A stretch of DNA of 64,000 nucleotides from Actinacidiphila oryziradicis. GTDB taxonomy: Bacteria > Actinomycetota > Actinomycetes > Streptomycetales > Streptomycetaceae. Each line of letters starts with the position of its first letter. Position 1 is the stretch's first letter. The stretch spans positions 1-64,000 of the forward strand of contig NZ_SUMC01000021.1 of assembly GCF_005047355.1 (NCBI RefSeq), given 5' to 3'. Shown here piece by piece: positions 9,114 to 17,374 of this stretch. The position numbers were made by a program, and so were the translations under genes. Below the pieces are notes generated by a model. It made no database searches. It was not told the origin of the DNA and saw nothing but the letters and a program-made list of their open reading frames with translations.

Positions 9114-9310
9114 CTAGCCGCGGGCGGCCGCGCGCCCGGAGCGGGACGCGGGAGGGGCGGGGTCGCGACGATGTGCGTGCCCGGACTCGACCAGGTGGAT
9201 CTCGGCGTCGGGCAGGTCCTGCTGGAAGGCGCGGGGAGCGCCAGGGCCGAAGATCTCGTCGTTGTCGGGCCGGTCCAGCAGTGCATGGTCCAGGAGCCAG
9301 GCGTAGGGGG
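9114..9310 (-). pseudogene. alpha/beta hydrolase remnant with internal deletion
   Basis: About 65 codons: YAWLLDHALLDRPDNDEI then FGPGAPRAFQQDLPDAEIHL and VESGHAH. The second part is the acid-to-His region of an alpha/beta hydrolase. The first part resembles the segment that in full-length members of that group lies some 30-40 residues earlier and also contains 'NDEI'. The two appear joined at this repeated tetrapeptide. Both ends are missing. Confidence 0.45.
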
Positions 9311-9396
9311 CAGATCACGGCGGGGAGTCGGCCCCGCCCGTTCTGGGGGCCACCTCGCCACCGTCACCCCTTCCGGCGCGCACACCCGCACCAGAG

Positions 9397-9409
9397 TTGA
9401 CTCAGTCAA
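9397..9409. promoter_or_regulatory. Fur-type box TTGACT-C-AGTCAA (2 of 3)
   Basis: Perfect 6-1-6 dyad with a flanking AAGTTTTGA, about 190 bp upstream of the Fur-family gene and about 90 bp upstream of the hydrolase remnant on the other strand. It could serve autoregulation of the fur gene. Confidence 0.55.
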
Positions 9410-9599
9410 GTTTTGAGGTTACGGTTGCAGGCCCAGAACGCCGAGTGCATGCACGCGCACTCCACAACGCTGCGTCGGCCCCGTTTCCCGCCGACGGCCG
9501 TCGCGCACATCCAGACGGACGCGCGCAAGGCCCAGCAGCGCGGTGGGGAAATGAGCCTTACCGGCCGAAGCCGGGCACCGAAGGAGTGTGACAGCAGTC

Positions 9600-10037
9600 A
9601 TGGAGCAGTCAGCTGGAGACCTACTCAAGAGCAAAGGGCTGCGCAACACGGCACCGCGCCGCGCCATCCTGACAGCGCTTCAGGGTCATCCGCATTCCAC
9701 GGCCTCGGATCTTGAGAGGCGGATCGGGGCGCGCAAGTCCGGCTCCAGCGGACTGTCCAAGCAGGGGCTCTACAACGCGCTGGAGGTCCTGACGAACGCG
9801 CAGTTGATCCGCTGTTTCGAGCCGGCCGGCTCCCCGGCGCTCTACGAGTTGCGCGTGTGCGACAACCACCATCACCTGGTGTGCCGCAAGTGCGGGGTCC
9901 TCGAGGACGTCGACTGCCACACCGGGGTCGCCCCCTGCCTGGACCCTGTGGAGAGCAAGGGGTTCGCCATCGACGAAGCCGAGATCACCTGGTGGGGGCT
10001 GTGCGCGCAGTGCCAGGAGACCGTCGCAGGTTCATAG
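9600..10037 (+). CDS. Fur-family transcriptional regulator (FurA/CatR-like)
   Basis: 145 aa from the ATG at 9600. AAGGAG at 9581-9586 lies 13 nt upstream; an in-frame GTG at 9588 is too close to it. Winged-helix part: LRNTAPRRAILTALQGHPHS with helix GLSKQGLYNALEVL. Zinc/metal motifs: DNHHHLVCRKCGVLEDVDC and the C-terminal CAQC pair. FurA/CatR proteins sense peroxide or iron and usually repress a neighbouring catalase gene. No catalase is adjacent here, but a DUF2180 gene follows and three matching dyads surround the locus. Confidence 0.9.
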   Translation: MEQSAGDLLKSKGLRNTAPRRAILTALQGHPHSTASDLERRIGARKSGSSGLSKQGLYNALEVLTNAQLIRCFEPAGSPALYELRVCDNHHHLVCRKCGVLEDVDCHTGVAPCLDPVESKGFAIDEAEITWWGLCAQCQETVAGS

Positions 10038-10127
10038 GCAGCCACCCCCGCCACCCCGCCGGCCCGCCCACGGACGACACACACGCCCCCGACGCGGCTT
10101 CTCCGGCACGGCCCACCCAGCAGCAGA

Positions 10128-10176
10128 GCAAAGCACTTCTTGGATTCGACCGAGTCGAATCCAAGAAGTGCTTTGC
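10128..10176. terminator. perfect 23-bp hairpin downstream of the fur gene
   Basis: Two perfectly complementary 23-nt arms (10128-10150 and 10154-10176) with a 3-nt CGA loop. It lies 90 bp past the fur stop and ~100 bp before the next Fur-type box. There is no T-tract, so termination would be of the T-less actinomycete kind. The arm length and perfection are unusual for a terminator. Confidence 0.7.
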
Positions 10177-10275
10177 CGATTGCCGATGACACCGACGCCT
10201 CCCACCGGCCCGGCGGCCGCACGCGCCAGCACCTCGACCCCGGCGCCTCGCCGCACACTCACCACCCCACAAGAC

Positions 10276-10288
10276 TTGACTCAGTCTA
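10276..10288. promoter_or_regulatory. Fur-type box TTGACT-C-AGTCTA (3 of 3)
   Basis: Same dyad with one mismatch, about 155 bp upstream of the DUF2180 gene. It links that gene to the Fur-family regulator; inferred. Confidence 0.5.
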
Positions 10289-10441
10289 ATCTAGAGGTAG
10301 TGTGGATGCTACGGGCGGACAGGCCACCACAAGGCCCACTCCCCGCCATCAGCCCGCATCCGCCAGCCACCCGCCCGGCCTGCGGCAAGGATGGTCACAT
10401 CACGCCGAACACACCCATCCCACACACCGGAGGAACGGTCC

Positions 10442-10726
10442 GTGAACTGCCTGGAATGCACAACAGCCGCATCGTCGGCAGACCCGAAAGCCACCGTCGG
10501 CTGCTGCGCTTACTGCGGTGCCGGTGTCTGCCTCGATCACGTCGTAGGCGTCACTGTCCGCCGACAGCCCATCGGCGTGATCCCACAGTCACAGGCCGGA
10601 GCACGGCGGCTGGCCTGCTCCACCTGCTACGCGGCGATCAACCCCCGTCAGGCCAGGAGCACCGATCTCCAGCAGCGCCCCGGCCACAAGGAAAGCAGCC
10701 AACACCCTGCCGTCGCCGTCCTCTGA
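10442..10726 (+). CDS. DUF2180 family Cys-rich protein
   Basis: 94 aa from GTG 10442 with GGAGGA at 10429-10434. The N-terminus MNCLECTTAA, then CCAYCGAGVCLDHVV and the later LACSTCYAAI, gives four CxxC-type pairs, the pattern of DUF2180 proteins (small zinc-ribbon-like proteins common in actinomycetes). The tail after residue ~65 (RSTDLQQRPGHKE) looks less conserved. Likely controlled by the upstream Fur-type dyad. Confidence 0.75.
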   Translation: MNCLECTTAASSADPKATVGCCAYCGAGVCLDHVVGVTVRRQPIGVIPQSQAGARRLACSTCYAAINPRQARSTDLQQRPGHKESSQHPAVAVL

Positions 10727-10888
10727 CTCGACTGACTCCCCCCGCATGCTGTCCCGATCGCCGTGCCCGAGCCCATGGCTTACAGGCCAGGAGTCCGATC
10801 CTGCGAGGTCTGCAATCAGCCCACGACTGCCCCGAGCTTCCATCCCTGTAGGATGCCAAAACTGGCGCGTAGCCTCTGATCAGGCTCC

Positions 10889-11584
10889 TTGCAGTTCCAG
10901 GTGATCATGGCATGCTCGGACTGCATGGCGTTGCGCGTGCTGTACCTGATCTTCATCCGGCTGCTCGGACTGCTCCTGCTGCTGTCGCGCTCGGAGGAAA
11001 CCAAGAACGTTGAGCTCCTTGCGCTGCGCCACGAGGTCGCGGCGCTGCGTCGGCAGATCGGCACCAGGCCACGCCTGACGTGGCCGGACCGCGCCGTGCT
11101 CGCCGCCCTCGCCCGGCACCTCCCGAGCAGGCTGCGCCGCCACCGCCTGGTAACCCCCGGCACCCTCATGGCCTGGCACCGCCGACTGCTCCGGTGGAAA
11201 TGGAAGCAGAAACCCGCCCGGACCGGACGCCCGCCGCTCTCCGAGGAACTCACCGCCCTCATCCTGCGCTTCGCCCACGAGAACCCGACATGGGGCTATA
11301 CCCGCATCCAGGGCGAACTGCGACGCCTCCGCCACCGAGTCGGAGCCTCCACCATCCGGCGCATCCTGCGCAGCGCCGGCCTCAACCCCGCACCCCGACG
11401 AAGCCGCAGCACCCCTACGTGGCGCGAGTTCCTGCGCACCCAGGCCTCCGGACTCCTCGCCGCCGACTTCTTCCACATCGACACCGCGACCCTGAGACGG
11501 CTGTACGTGTTCTACGCCATGGAGGTCGGTACTACCCGAACCGTGCACATCCTCGGCATCACCGCCCACCCCACCGCGGCCTGA
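10889..11584 (+). pseudogene. IS3-group transposase (rve integrase core), truncated
   Basis: 231 codons: VELLALRHEVAALRRQIG, the HTH_21-like region (PTWGYTRIQGELRRL, ASTIRRILRSAGL) and the start of the rve core (LLAADFFHIDTATLRRLYVF) with the first catalytic Asp. It ends after HPTAA at a TGA where the family has TGG (Trp); four codons later the sequence changes to an IS1380 fragment. The second Asp and Glu of the DDE triad are missing. Confidence 0.75.
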
Positions 11585-11599
11585 GCCACCCAGCTGGTC

Positions 11600-11742
11600 G
11601 CGGCTGCACCTGCGGCCGGGCGGATTTCCCTGGCGTGGCGGGCAAGCGGCTGACCGGCTGGATCGTCATCGACATGGACGCCACCATCATCGTGTCCTCC
11701 TCCAAGAAGCAGGGCGCCGCCGCGACCTTCAAGAAGACCCAC
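11600..11742 (+). pseudogene. IS1380-type transposase, internal segment in inverted orientation
   Basis: The plus-strand frame reads GKRLTGWIVIDMDATIIV then SSSKKQGAAATFKKT, the block around the first catalytic Asp of IS1380-family DDE transposases. The N-terminal part of the same family lies next to it on the opposite strand (11745-12111), so the middle block has been inverted relative to the N-terminus. Confidence 0.7.
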
Positions 11743-11744
11743 AT

Positions 11745-12111
11745 GGCGGCGTGCTCGCGCGCGGACCTTGGCGATGGCCAGCCTCACCGGTTCGTCCAGG
11801 CGTTCCAGGAGCCGGTGCGTGGTGGAGTCGGAGGCGGGCGTCCCAAACAAGGCCCGCTGGTGCAACTGGAGTTGTTCGGCATCGGCCACGCTCGTGGCCC
11901 CGAGGACGATCGCCGAGGACAGGCACAGCAGGACATGCGCGCGATCGCGCCAGGTTGCACTGCCCCCGGCCGGGAACAGCCGCTCCAGCGCCGCCGTCAG
12001 CCCGACCCGGTCCGCGACCTGGTGCAGCAGCACCGCCCCCGCGTGCCCGACCAGTCCCTTCCCGTCAGCCACCACACGCAGCCGGTGGCCCCACCCTGTA
12101 CGCTCACTCAC
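11745..12111 (-). pseudogene. IS1380-type transposase, N-terminal fragment
   Basis: About 122 codons from ATG 12111: MSERTGWGHRLRVVADGKG, LLHQVADRVGLT, HVLLCLSSAIVLGATSVADA and TTHRLLERLDE match the N-terminus of IS1380 transposases. It ends at ARARRH where the inverted block starts. Upstream (12112-12186) are opposing GAAAAGGTGC / GCACCTTTTC ends, possibly the terminal repeat of the element or a hairpin. Confidence 0.75.
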
Positions 12112-12315
12112 CGAAAAGGTGCACCTGTTCTTGCGGCAGATCCGACTTCAGCAATCGCATCCTTGCAGCTCAGGGGCACCTTTTCCTAACCTGCCGTCAG
12201 ATCGTCCCGATCGGTTGAATACCCGAGGTCGACCGCCACGTCGAGGACTACACCCGCCTCAAAACGGCCGCCTGAAACTTGACATACATGTGAGGAACTC
12301 ACCGACCACAGATCG

Positions 12316-13623
12316 CTAGGCCGGCGGGAGGTTGAGGTGGTTGCGTATGGCTCCGACGAGGAATAGCGATCCGAGCACGACGATCGGGCGGTCGGGCGCC
12401 GCGGCCCGGGCGGCCAGGCCGAGCGCCTGTGCGGGATTGTCGGCCACCCCGGCGATGGCATGTCCGGTGCACAGGGTTGCCAGCGCTTGGGGCACGGCGG
12501 CCCGCTCGCCCTCCACAGTGGTGACGACGAGCGGCCACGTCCGCGGGATCAGGGCCACCATCTCGGCCAGCGCCTTGTCGCGCATGGCGGCGAACACCAC
12601 CACCGGAGGCCGGCCCAGCAGGCGCTCAGCCTCGGGTATCACGGCCCGCAGAGCGTGGGGGTTGTGGGCACCGTCGAGCAGCAGGGATCCGTTCCAGCCG
12701 GCGCCCAGATCGGCTCCGGTGCACAGTTCGAGCCGGCCGGGCCAGCGCAGTTCGGCCAGTGCGCGAGCCCACTGCCCGTCACTCGGCGAGAGCCGTCCGG
12801 TCCGTGCGCACAAGGCGTCGACCGCGCCGACCGCGAGAGCGAGGTTCGCCTGTTGATGCGCACCGGGCAGCGGGGGCCGCAGCGCCCGGTGCCGCGCGAC
12901 GGCGTTGCCGACAAGCACTTCTCCGTCTGCGGCGGCTTCCGCGGTCAGCGCGCACCGCATCCACTGTGCCCTGACACCCCCGCAGTCGTCGAGCACCTTC
13001 GTGATGACCTTCCGCGCCTCGTCGCGCACATCGCCGATCAGCACGTCGTCACCGGCACGGATCACTCCCGCCTTGTGCCAGGCCACCGAGGCGAGCGTGT
13101 CGCCGAGGAATTCCTGGTGGTCCAGCCCGATCGAGGTGATGACCTTCACTCCGGGATCGAACACGTTCGTCGCGTCGTCGCGTCCGCCCATCCCCACTTC
13201 GAGCACCACCGCGTCCACGCCCTGGCGGACGAAAAAGGAGAACGCGACGCAGGCCATGATCTCGAACTGGGTAGCAGCGTTGATCCCGGCGGCATCGAGT
13301 TCGTCCACTGCGAACTGCACCGCGGTTACCGCCTCGGCGAACTGCTCGGCACCGACCGGAATCCCGTTGATCCGGATCCGCTCGGTGTACTGCTGGAGGT
13401 GCGGGCTCGGCATGCTGCCCACTCGATACCCCGCAGCCACTAGCCCGGCGACCGCCATCGCACACGTCGAGCCCTTGCCGTTGGTCCCCGCCACCAGCAC
13501 GCCCGGGATCTCATCGCCGCGATGTCCCAACCGGGACAACAAGGCCTGGGTACGCCCCAGGCCGGGCTCGATGCGGGACCGGCCTCGGCTGGCAAGCCAC
13601 TCGACGCAATCCTCATACTGCAT
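12316..13623 (-). CDS. folC: folylpolyglutamate synthase / dihydrofolate synthase
   Basis: 435 aa from ATG 13623 (MQYEDCVEWL); an upstream GTG at 13647 is possible. Mur-ligase fold: ATP loop VAGTNGKGSTCAM, then SPHLQQYTERIRING, DAVVLEVGMGGRDDATNV, SIGLDHQEFLG and, in the C-terminal domain, LLLDGAHNPHALRAV. It adds glutamate to folates, retaining them in the cell. A housekeeping-type enzyme inside an accessory island, at the left flank of the MarR/metF block, so it probably serves to raise the folate pool for the one-carbon genes at 14.8-24.9 kb. Confidence 0.92.
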   Translation of the reverse strand: MQYEDCVEWLASRGRSRIEPGLGRTQALLSRLGHRGDEIPGVLVAGTNGKGSTCAMAVAGLVAAGYRVGSMPSPHLQQYTERIRINGIPVGAEQFAEAVTAVQFAVDELDAAGINAATQFEIMACVAFSFFVRQGVDAVVLEVGMGGRDDATNVFDPGVKVITSIGLDHQEFLGDTLASVAWHKAGVIRAGDDVLIGDVRDEARKVITKVLDDCGGVRAQWMRCALTAEAAADGEVLVGNAVARHRALRPPLPGAHQQANLALAVGAVDALCARTGRLSPSDGQWARALAELRWPGRLELCTGADLGAGWNGSLLLDGAHNPHALRAVIPEAERLLGRPPVVVFAAMRDKALAEMVALIPRTWPLVVTTVEGERAAVPQALATLCTGHAIAGVADNPAQALGLAARAAAPDRPIVVLGSLFLVGAIRNHLNLPPA

Positions 13624-13677
13624 TCGACATCCCGTTTCTGTGATCACGCCCCGAACCCGCTCAGCACCGGGCCTTCC

Positions 13678-13888
13678 AGAGGGCGTTTCAAGCTTTCGCC
13701 CGCATTTAGAGCGATTTGGTGCCCTGGCTGCGCACCTTGCCGACCTGCAGGTATCGCCCTACGCCGCCGCACGCGGCGCTCGGGATCACAGAAGGCCGAC
13801 GTTCTCCGCTCCTTGGTGCCCGAAATGACGGCTTTCGCGTGCGGGCGCAATGGATCAAAATGGTGCATTTTCTCTTAAAGCGCCCTCT
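13678..13888. mobile_element. MITE-like element, 211 bp
   Basis: Terminal inverted repeats of 15 bp (13678-13692 and 13874-13888; 13 of 15 match), beginning AGAGGGCG. No transposase frame inside. Composition is less GC-biased than its surroundings. No clear target-site duplication. It lies between folC and a Tn3 scar. Confidence 0.5.
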
Positions 13889-13930
13889 CGGGGCCGCGAC
13901 AGCTGGGAGGCCTGTGACCATCCGCCCGAG

Positions 13931-14030
13931 GTGACGTTGACGCTGCTGGCGGCGCTGCTGTACCGCCGGGTGCGGGAGATCAACCGACGCGCTGGTGGAG
14001 CTGTCGACCGTGGCGGACGAGCGAGACACT
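13931..14030 (+). pseudogene. Tn3-family transposase scar
   Basis: LTLLAALLYRRVREI followed, after a one-base frame change, by TDALVELSTV. This resembles the '..RREITD.LV.LL' segment of Tn3-type TnpA proteins. Only ~30 codons survive. Confidence 0.4.
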
Positions 14031-14074
14031 GCGGCCCCTGCGCGCAGGACGGGACGACGCGCCGTGAGCGCCGG

Positions 14075-14650
14075 TCACAGTGCCATGAGGGTCTTCTGTG
14101 ACGACCGTTCGCGGCGTTTTTTGGTCTGTGGCGTAGGAGGTTCGAGATCGCCGATGGCGAGCAGCACTTCGTGCAGTGTGTCTGACGCGGCCTGGCGCAA
14201 CTCGGGCGGCACGGCCTGGAAGAAGTGGGATTCGGCTTCTGACCATGCCTGCATGGTGGCGCCGGCGGTCTCGATTCCGGTGTTCGTCAGCCGAACCCAC
14301 GAGCTGCGTCCGTCGGTGGTGTCCTGCTCCCGTTCGATCAGGCCCGCCTTCTCCAGCCGCTTGAGCACGGTGGTGACCCCGCCGGAGGTGAGCAGGAGCC
14401 GGGTCTTGAGGTCGCTGGGCCGCAGCTCGTAGGGAGCGCCTACCAACCGCAGGGCGCTGAGCACGCCGTAGTCGCTCTTGGTCAGGTTCCGCGACGCGAG
14501 CACCGGGGCCAGCGCGTCCTCCAGCAGGACGCCCAGACGGACGGCACGGCGTGCCAACTCGTACCCGGGCCGGTCCAGGTCGGGCATCTCGCGCTGCCGG
14601 GCGTCGACCATGCCGTCGATCAGGTCTCGACCACTCGTTCTGCGCGTCAT
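14075..14650 (-). CDS. MarR-family regulator
   Basis: 191 aa from ATG 14650, with AGGGGGA just upstream. Winged helix: LTKSDYGVLSALRLVG, RPSDLKTRLLLTSGG, VTTVLKRLEKAGLIEREQ and the wing DGRSSWVRLT. MarR proteins typically release DNA on binding phenolic or aromatic acids. It is divergent from metF (157-bp spacer with a dyad at 14727), so it likely controls the one-carbon/O-demethylation genes in response to an aromatic substrate; the ligand is inferred. Confidence 0.9.
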   Translation of the reverse strand: MTRRTSGRDLIDGMVDARQREMPDLDRPGYELARRAVRLGVLLEDALAPVLASRNLTKSDYGVLSALRLVGAPYELRPSDLKTRLLLTSGGVTTVLKRLEKAGLIEREQDTTDGRSSWVRLTNTGIETAGATMQAWSEAESHFFQAVPPELRQAASDTLHEVLLAIGDLEPPTPQTKKRRERSSQKTLMAL

Positions 14651-14726
14651 CGTTCCCCCTGGTGGGTGCAGGCCAAGTCCTCCATTGTGGATGATCCTAC
14701 CACTGGCAAACCAAAAAGCCATTCGA

Positions 14727-14742
14727 CTATCTATTCAGATAG
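14727..14742. promoter_or_regulatory. operator-like dyad CTATCT-N4-AGATAG
   Basis: Perfect 6-bp inverted repeat in an AT-rich patch between the divergent MarR gene and metF, about 66 bp before the metF start. The size and position fit a MarR operator. Confidence 0.6.
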
Positions 14743-14807
14743 CTTGTTTGTAAGCTACTTTCTGTTGGGGGCCGAGATTCGGTCGCCAAGAGGAGCAGGA
14801 GGCGTCC

Positions 14808-15671
14808 ATGAGCTATGGGGAACGGGAAGACGTCCGAGGCGCGGTGGCAGCGCTGGCGACTGGGGCGAACGTCGAGGTCATCCCCCTTCGGGGGGTGGAG
14901 CAGAAGCTGTCCGAGATACCGATCAACACCACTGTGACCGTCACCTGTTCACCGAAGTTCGGACTGGATCGGACACTCGACTACGCGGAACTGGCCGTGA
15001 AGACGGGTCATCGGGTGGTGCCGCACCTGGCGGCGCGGCAGGTGGCGGACAAGGCGGAACTCCTCGGATTCGTCCGCCGTCTCGACGCTTTGGGCGTCAA
15101 AGACCTGTACGTCATCGGCGGCGACGCCGCCACGCCGGCCGGTGATTACACCTCGGCGGCCGAGCTGATCGAGGCGTTGGGCGCGATCGACCACGGTTTG
15201 GAGCGCATCGGCGTCGCTTGCTATCCCGAAGGGCACCCGAAGATCGCCGACAACGAGCTGCTCGATGCCCTGCGGCGCAAGCAGCCGCACGCCCACTACA
15301 TGGTCAGCCAGCTCTGTTTCGACGTCGACACCCTGGTCAGCTGGTTGCGACGGATGCGTTCGGCGGGAATCGAGCTGCCGCTGCGGCTCGGCCTGGCGGC
15401 GCCGATGAACATCCTCAAACTGACGGAACTGTCGATCAAGATCGGTGTCGGATCGTCGGTCCGATTCCTGACCAAGCAGCACGGGCTGGTCGGAAGCCTT
15501 CTGCGCGGCAGCTCCTACCAGCCCGAAGAACTGCTGTACCGGATCGGCGCGGAGCTGACCTCTGACGAACTGCGCATCGAGGGGCTTCACCTGTTCTCGT
15601 TCAACCAGATCTCGGCGACGGTCGGCTGGCAGCAGCGCGTCGGTGGCGCCGCGACGGTTCAGAGGATCTGA
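14808..15671 (+). CDS. metF: methylenetetrahydrofolate reductase
   Basis: 287 aa, near the usual MetF length (~290). TIM-barrel FAD enzyme: VEVIPLRG carries the Glu of the family's FEFFPPR motif, VTVTCSPKFG, HRVVPHLAARQVADK, DLYVIGGDAATPAG, and HYMVSQLCFD with the flavin/substrate-binding region. It ends LHLFSFNQISATVGW. It interconverts 5-methyl- and 5,10-methylene-THF. Here it probably works in the oxidative direction on methyl-THF from the LigM-like demethylase. First gene of the rightward block; GAGCAGGAGG lies just upstream of ATG 14808. Confidence 0.88.
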   Translation: MSYGEREDVRGAVAALATGANVEVIPLRGVEQKLSEIPINTTVTVTCSPKFGLDRTLDYAELAVKTGHRVVPHLAARQVADKAELLGFVRRLDALGVKDLYVIGGDAATPAGDYTSAAELIEALGAIDHGLERIGVACYPEGHPKIADNELLDALRRKQPHAHYMVSQLCFDVDTLVSWLRRMRSAGIELPLRLGLAAPMNILKLTELSIKIGVGSSVRFLTKQHGLVGSLLRGSSYQPEELLYRIGAELTSDELRIEGLHLFSFNQISATVGWQQRVGGAATVQRI

Positions 15672-15800
15672 CCGCCGCCGTGGTGTGGGGAGAGCCGGAC
15701 GCCGGAGCGCCCCGGCCTCGGGTTGGAGTGGCACGTACAGGGCGGCGGTCGGTACGACGCCCTTTGGGATGACCGCGATCGGCGGTAGTGGAGGTGCATT

Positions 15801-16433
15801 ATGGCGGAGCAGGCAACCGGCGCAGTCCGGTCGTGGACGGTCGGCGATTTCATCGACGCGGTGGCGGATGAGTCGCCGACACCAGGCGGCGGCGCGGTGG
15901 CCGGCACGGTGACCGCACTGGCGGCCGCGCTGGCCGCGATGGCCGGCAGGTACGCGCTGCGGCAGGCCGCTGACTCGGCGAAGTTCGCCGGGCTGGTGGC
16001 GCGGGCGGAGGCGCTGAGAGCGCAGGCAATAACGCTGGCCGACGAGGACGCGGCCGCCTACGGCCGGTACGTCGAGGCGTCCCGTCTGCCGAAGGAACCG
16101 GACCCGCAGGCGCGGCGTGAGGCGATCCGGGCGGCTTTGGACGCCGCGGCCGATGTGCCCGCGGCACTGGCCACAGTGGCGGCGCAGGTCGCGGAGGTCG
16201 GAGCCGAACTGGCCGCGTCCGGCAATCCCCGGCTGCGGTCCGACGCGTGCACCGCCGCCCTGCTCGCGGCCGCGACCGCCGGCAGCGCGGCACTCCTGGT
16301 GCGGGAGAACCTACGCGCCCGCCCCGACGATCCCCGATCGGCCACGGCCGAACGGCGTGCCGCCCGGGCCGCATCGCTCGCCGCCGACCTCGTTGCTCCC
16401 TCGCACCACCTACCAGATGGGACCACGTCATGA
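15801..16433 (+). CDS. fchA: methenyltetrahydrofolate cyclohydrolase (FTCD cyclodeaminase fold)
   Basis: 210 aa. SPTPGGGAVAGTVTALAAAL is the signature of the formiminotransferase-cyclodeaminase C-domain, shared by stand-alone FchA cyclohydrolases. Helical protein, no membrane segments. Expected reaction: 5,10-methenyl-THF + water to 10-formyl-THF. Its stop overlaps the folD-like start (ATGA at 16430-16433). The pairing matters because the FolD-like partner lacks key cyclohydrolase residues. 129 bp separate it from metF. Confidence 0.85.
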   Translation: MAEQATGAVRSWTVGDFIDAVADESPTPGGGAVAGTVTALAAALAAMAGRYALRQAADSAKFAGLVARAEALRAQAITLADEDAAAYGRYVEASRLPKEPDPQARREAIRAALDAAADVPAALATVAAQVAEVGAELAASGNPRLRSDACTAALLAAATAGSAALLVRENLRARPDDPRSATAERRAARAASLAADLVAPSHHLPDGTTS

Positions 16434-17374
16434 CCGCACAGCTCATCGACGGCCGCGCGAGGGCCGAGCACCTGAAGGCCGACGTGGCCCGGGAGGTCAA
16501 GCAACTCACCGCGGACGGGATCGGCTGCGGCTTGGCCACCGTGATCGTCGGCGAGGACTACCGGGCCGCTGCATACGAGGGCCGGCTGGCCAGGATCGCG
16601 GCCGAACTCGGCCTACCCCACCGCCGGCTGGTGCTGCCCGCGACCACCACCCAGACCGACCTGCTGGCACAGGTGCGTCTGCTCAACGACGATCCCTCGG
16701 TCACCGGCATCCTCGTGCTGCGGCCGCTGCCGGCACACATCAGTGAGGCCGAGGTGTTCCGGTCGCTGTCCCCGATGAAGGACATCGAAGCGGTGCATCC
16801 GGAGAACGCCGGACTACTGGCACTCGGTACACCGCGCTACGTCCCGTCGACGGCGGCCTCGGTGTTCCACGTCCTCGACGAGTGGCTGGACTCGGTCGGT
16901 GAGGACCGGCCGGCCTTCTACCACCGCTCGCTGGTCGTCGTTGTCGGCCGGTCCAACAACGTCGGCAAGCCGGCGGTTTCGTTGGCCTACGAGCGTGGGG
17001 CGGCGGTGGAGTCGGTGGACGAGTGGGCCAGCCGGACCGGCCGGCTCGGCTGGCACACCCGACGCGCCGATGTACTGATCGTCGCGGCCGGCGTTCCCGG
17101 CCTGATCCGGTCGGAACACGTGCGAGCGGGCGCCGTCGTGCTGGACGTGGGCATCAACCCGATGCGGGACTCGAACACCGGCGCCGTCCGGATGGTCGGC
17201 GACGTCGACACCGAGGACGTACTGCCCAGGGCCCGGGCGGTGACACCGGTGCCCGGCGGGATCGGGCCGGTGACCGACGTGTGGCTGCTGCGCAACACCG
17301 TCACCGCCGCCCGCAACGCCGCCCAGGCCCAACCATCGTCGGTCTCCGCAGAGAAAGAATGGAGCAGGCCATGA
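16430..17374 (+). CDS. folD: FolD-like methylenetetrahydrofolate dehydrogenase
   Basis: 314 aa. The NAD(P) fold is intact: VVVVGRSNNVGKPAVSLAYE, VLIVAAGVPGLI, VVLDVGINPM, and the C-terminal TPVPGGIGPVT. At the folate site the family's YxxxK reads YEGRL, so the catalytic Lys is Leu; the GILVQLPLP motif reads GILVLRPLP, losing the Gln; KDVDG reads KDIEA. In characterised FolDs the Lys and Gln are needed for the cyclohydrolase step, so this protein may be dehydrogenase-only. It is translationally coupled at both ends: ATGA overlaps with fchA (16430) and purU (17371). Confidence 0.85.
   Translation: MTAQLIDGRARAEHLKADVAREVKQLTADGIGCGLATVIVGEDYRAAAYEGRLARIAAELGLPHRRLVLPATTTQTDLLAQVRLLNDDPSVTGILVLRPLPAHISEAEVFRSLSPMKDIEAVHPENAGLLALGTPRYVPSTAASVFHVLDEWLDSVGEDRPAFYHRSLVVVVGRSNNVGKPAVSLAYERGAAVESVDEWASRTGRLGWHTRRADVLIVAAGVPGLIRSEHVRAGAVVLDVGINPMRDSNTGAVRMVGDVDTEDVLPRARAVTPVPGGIGPVTDVWLLRNTVTAARNAAQAQPSSVSAEKEWSRP

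Noticed and set aside
7503..9416. Plus-strand frame of 637 codons opposite the phosphatase gene
   Set aside because: High-GC shadow; the minus strand encodes a clear SpoIIE/HATPase protein.
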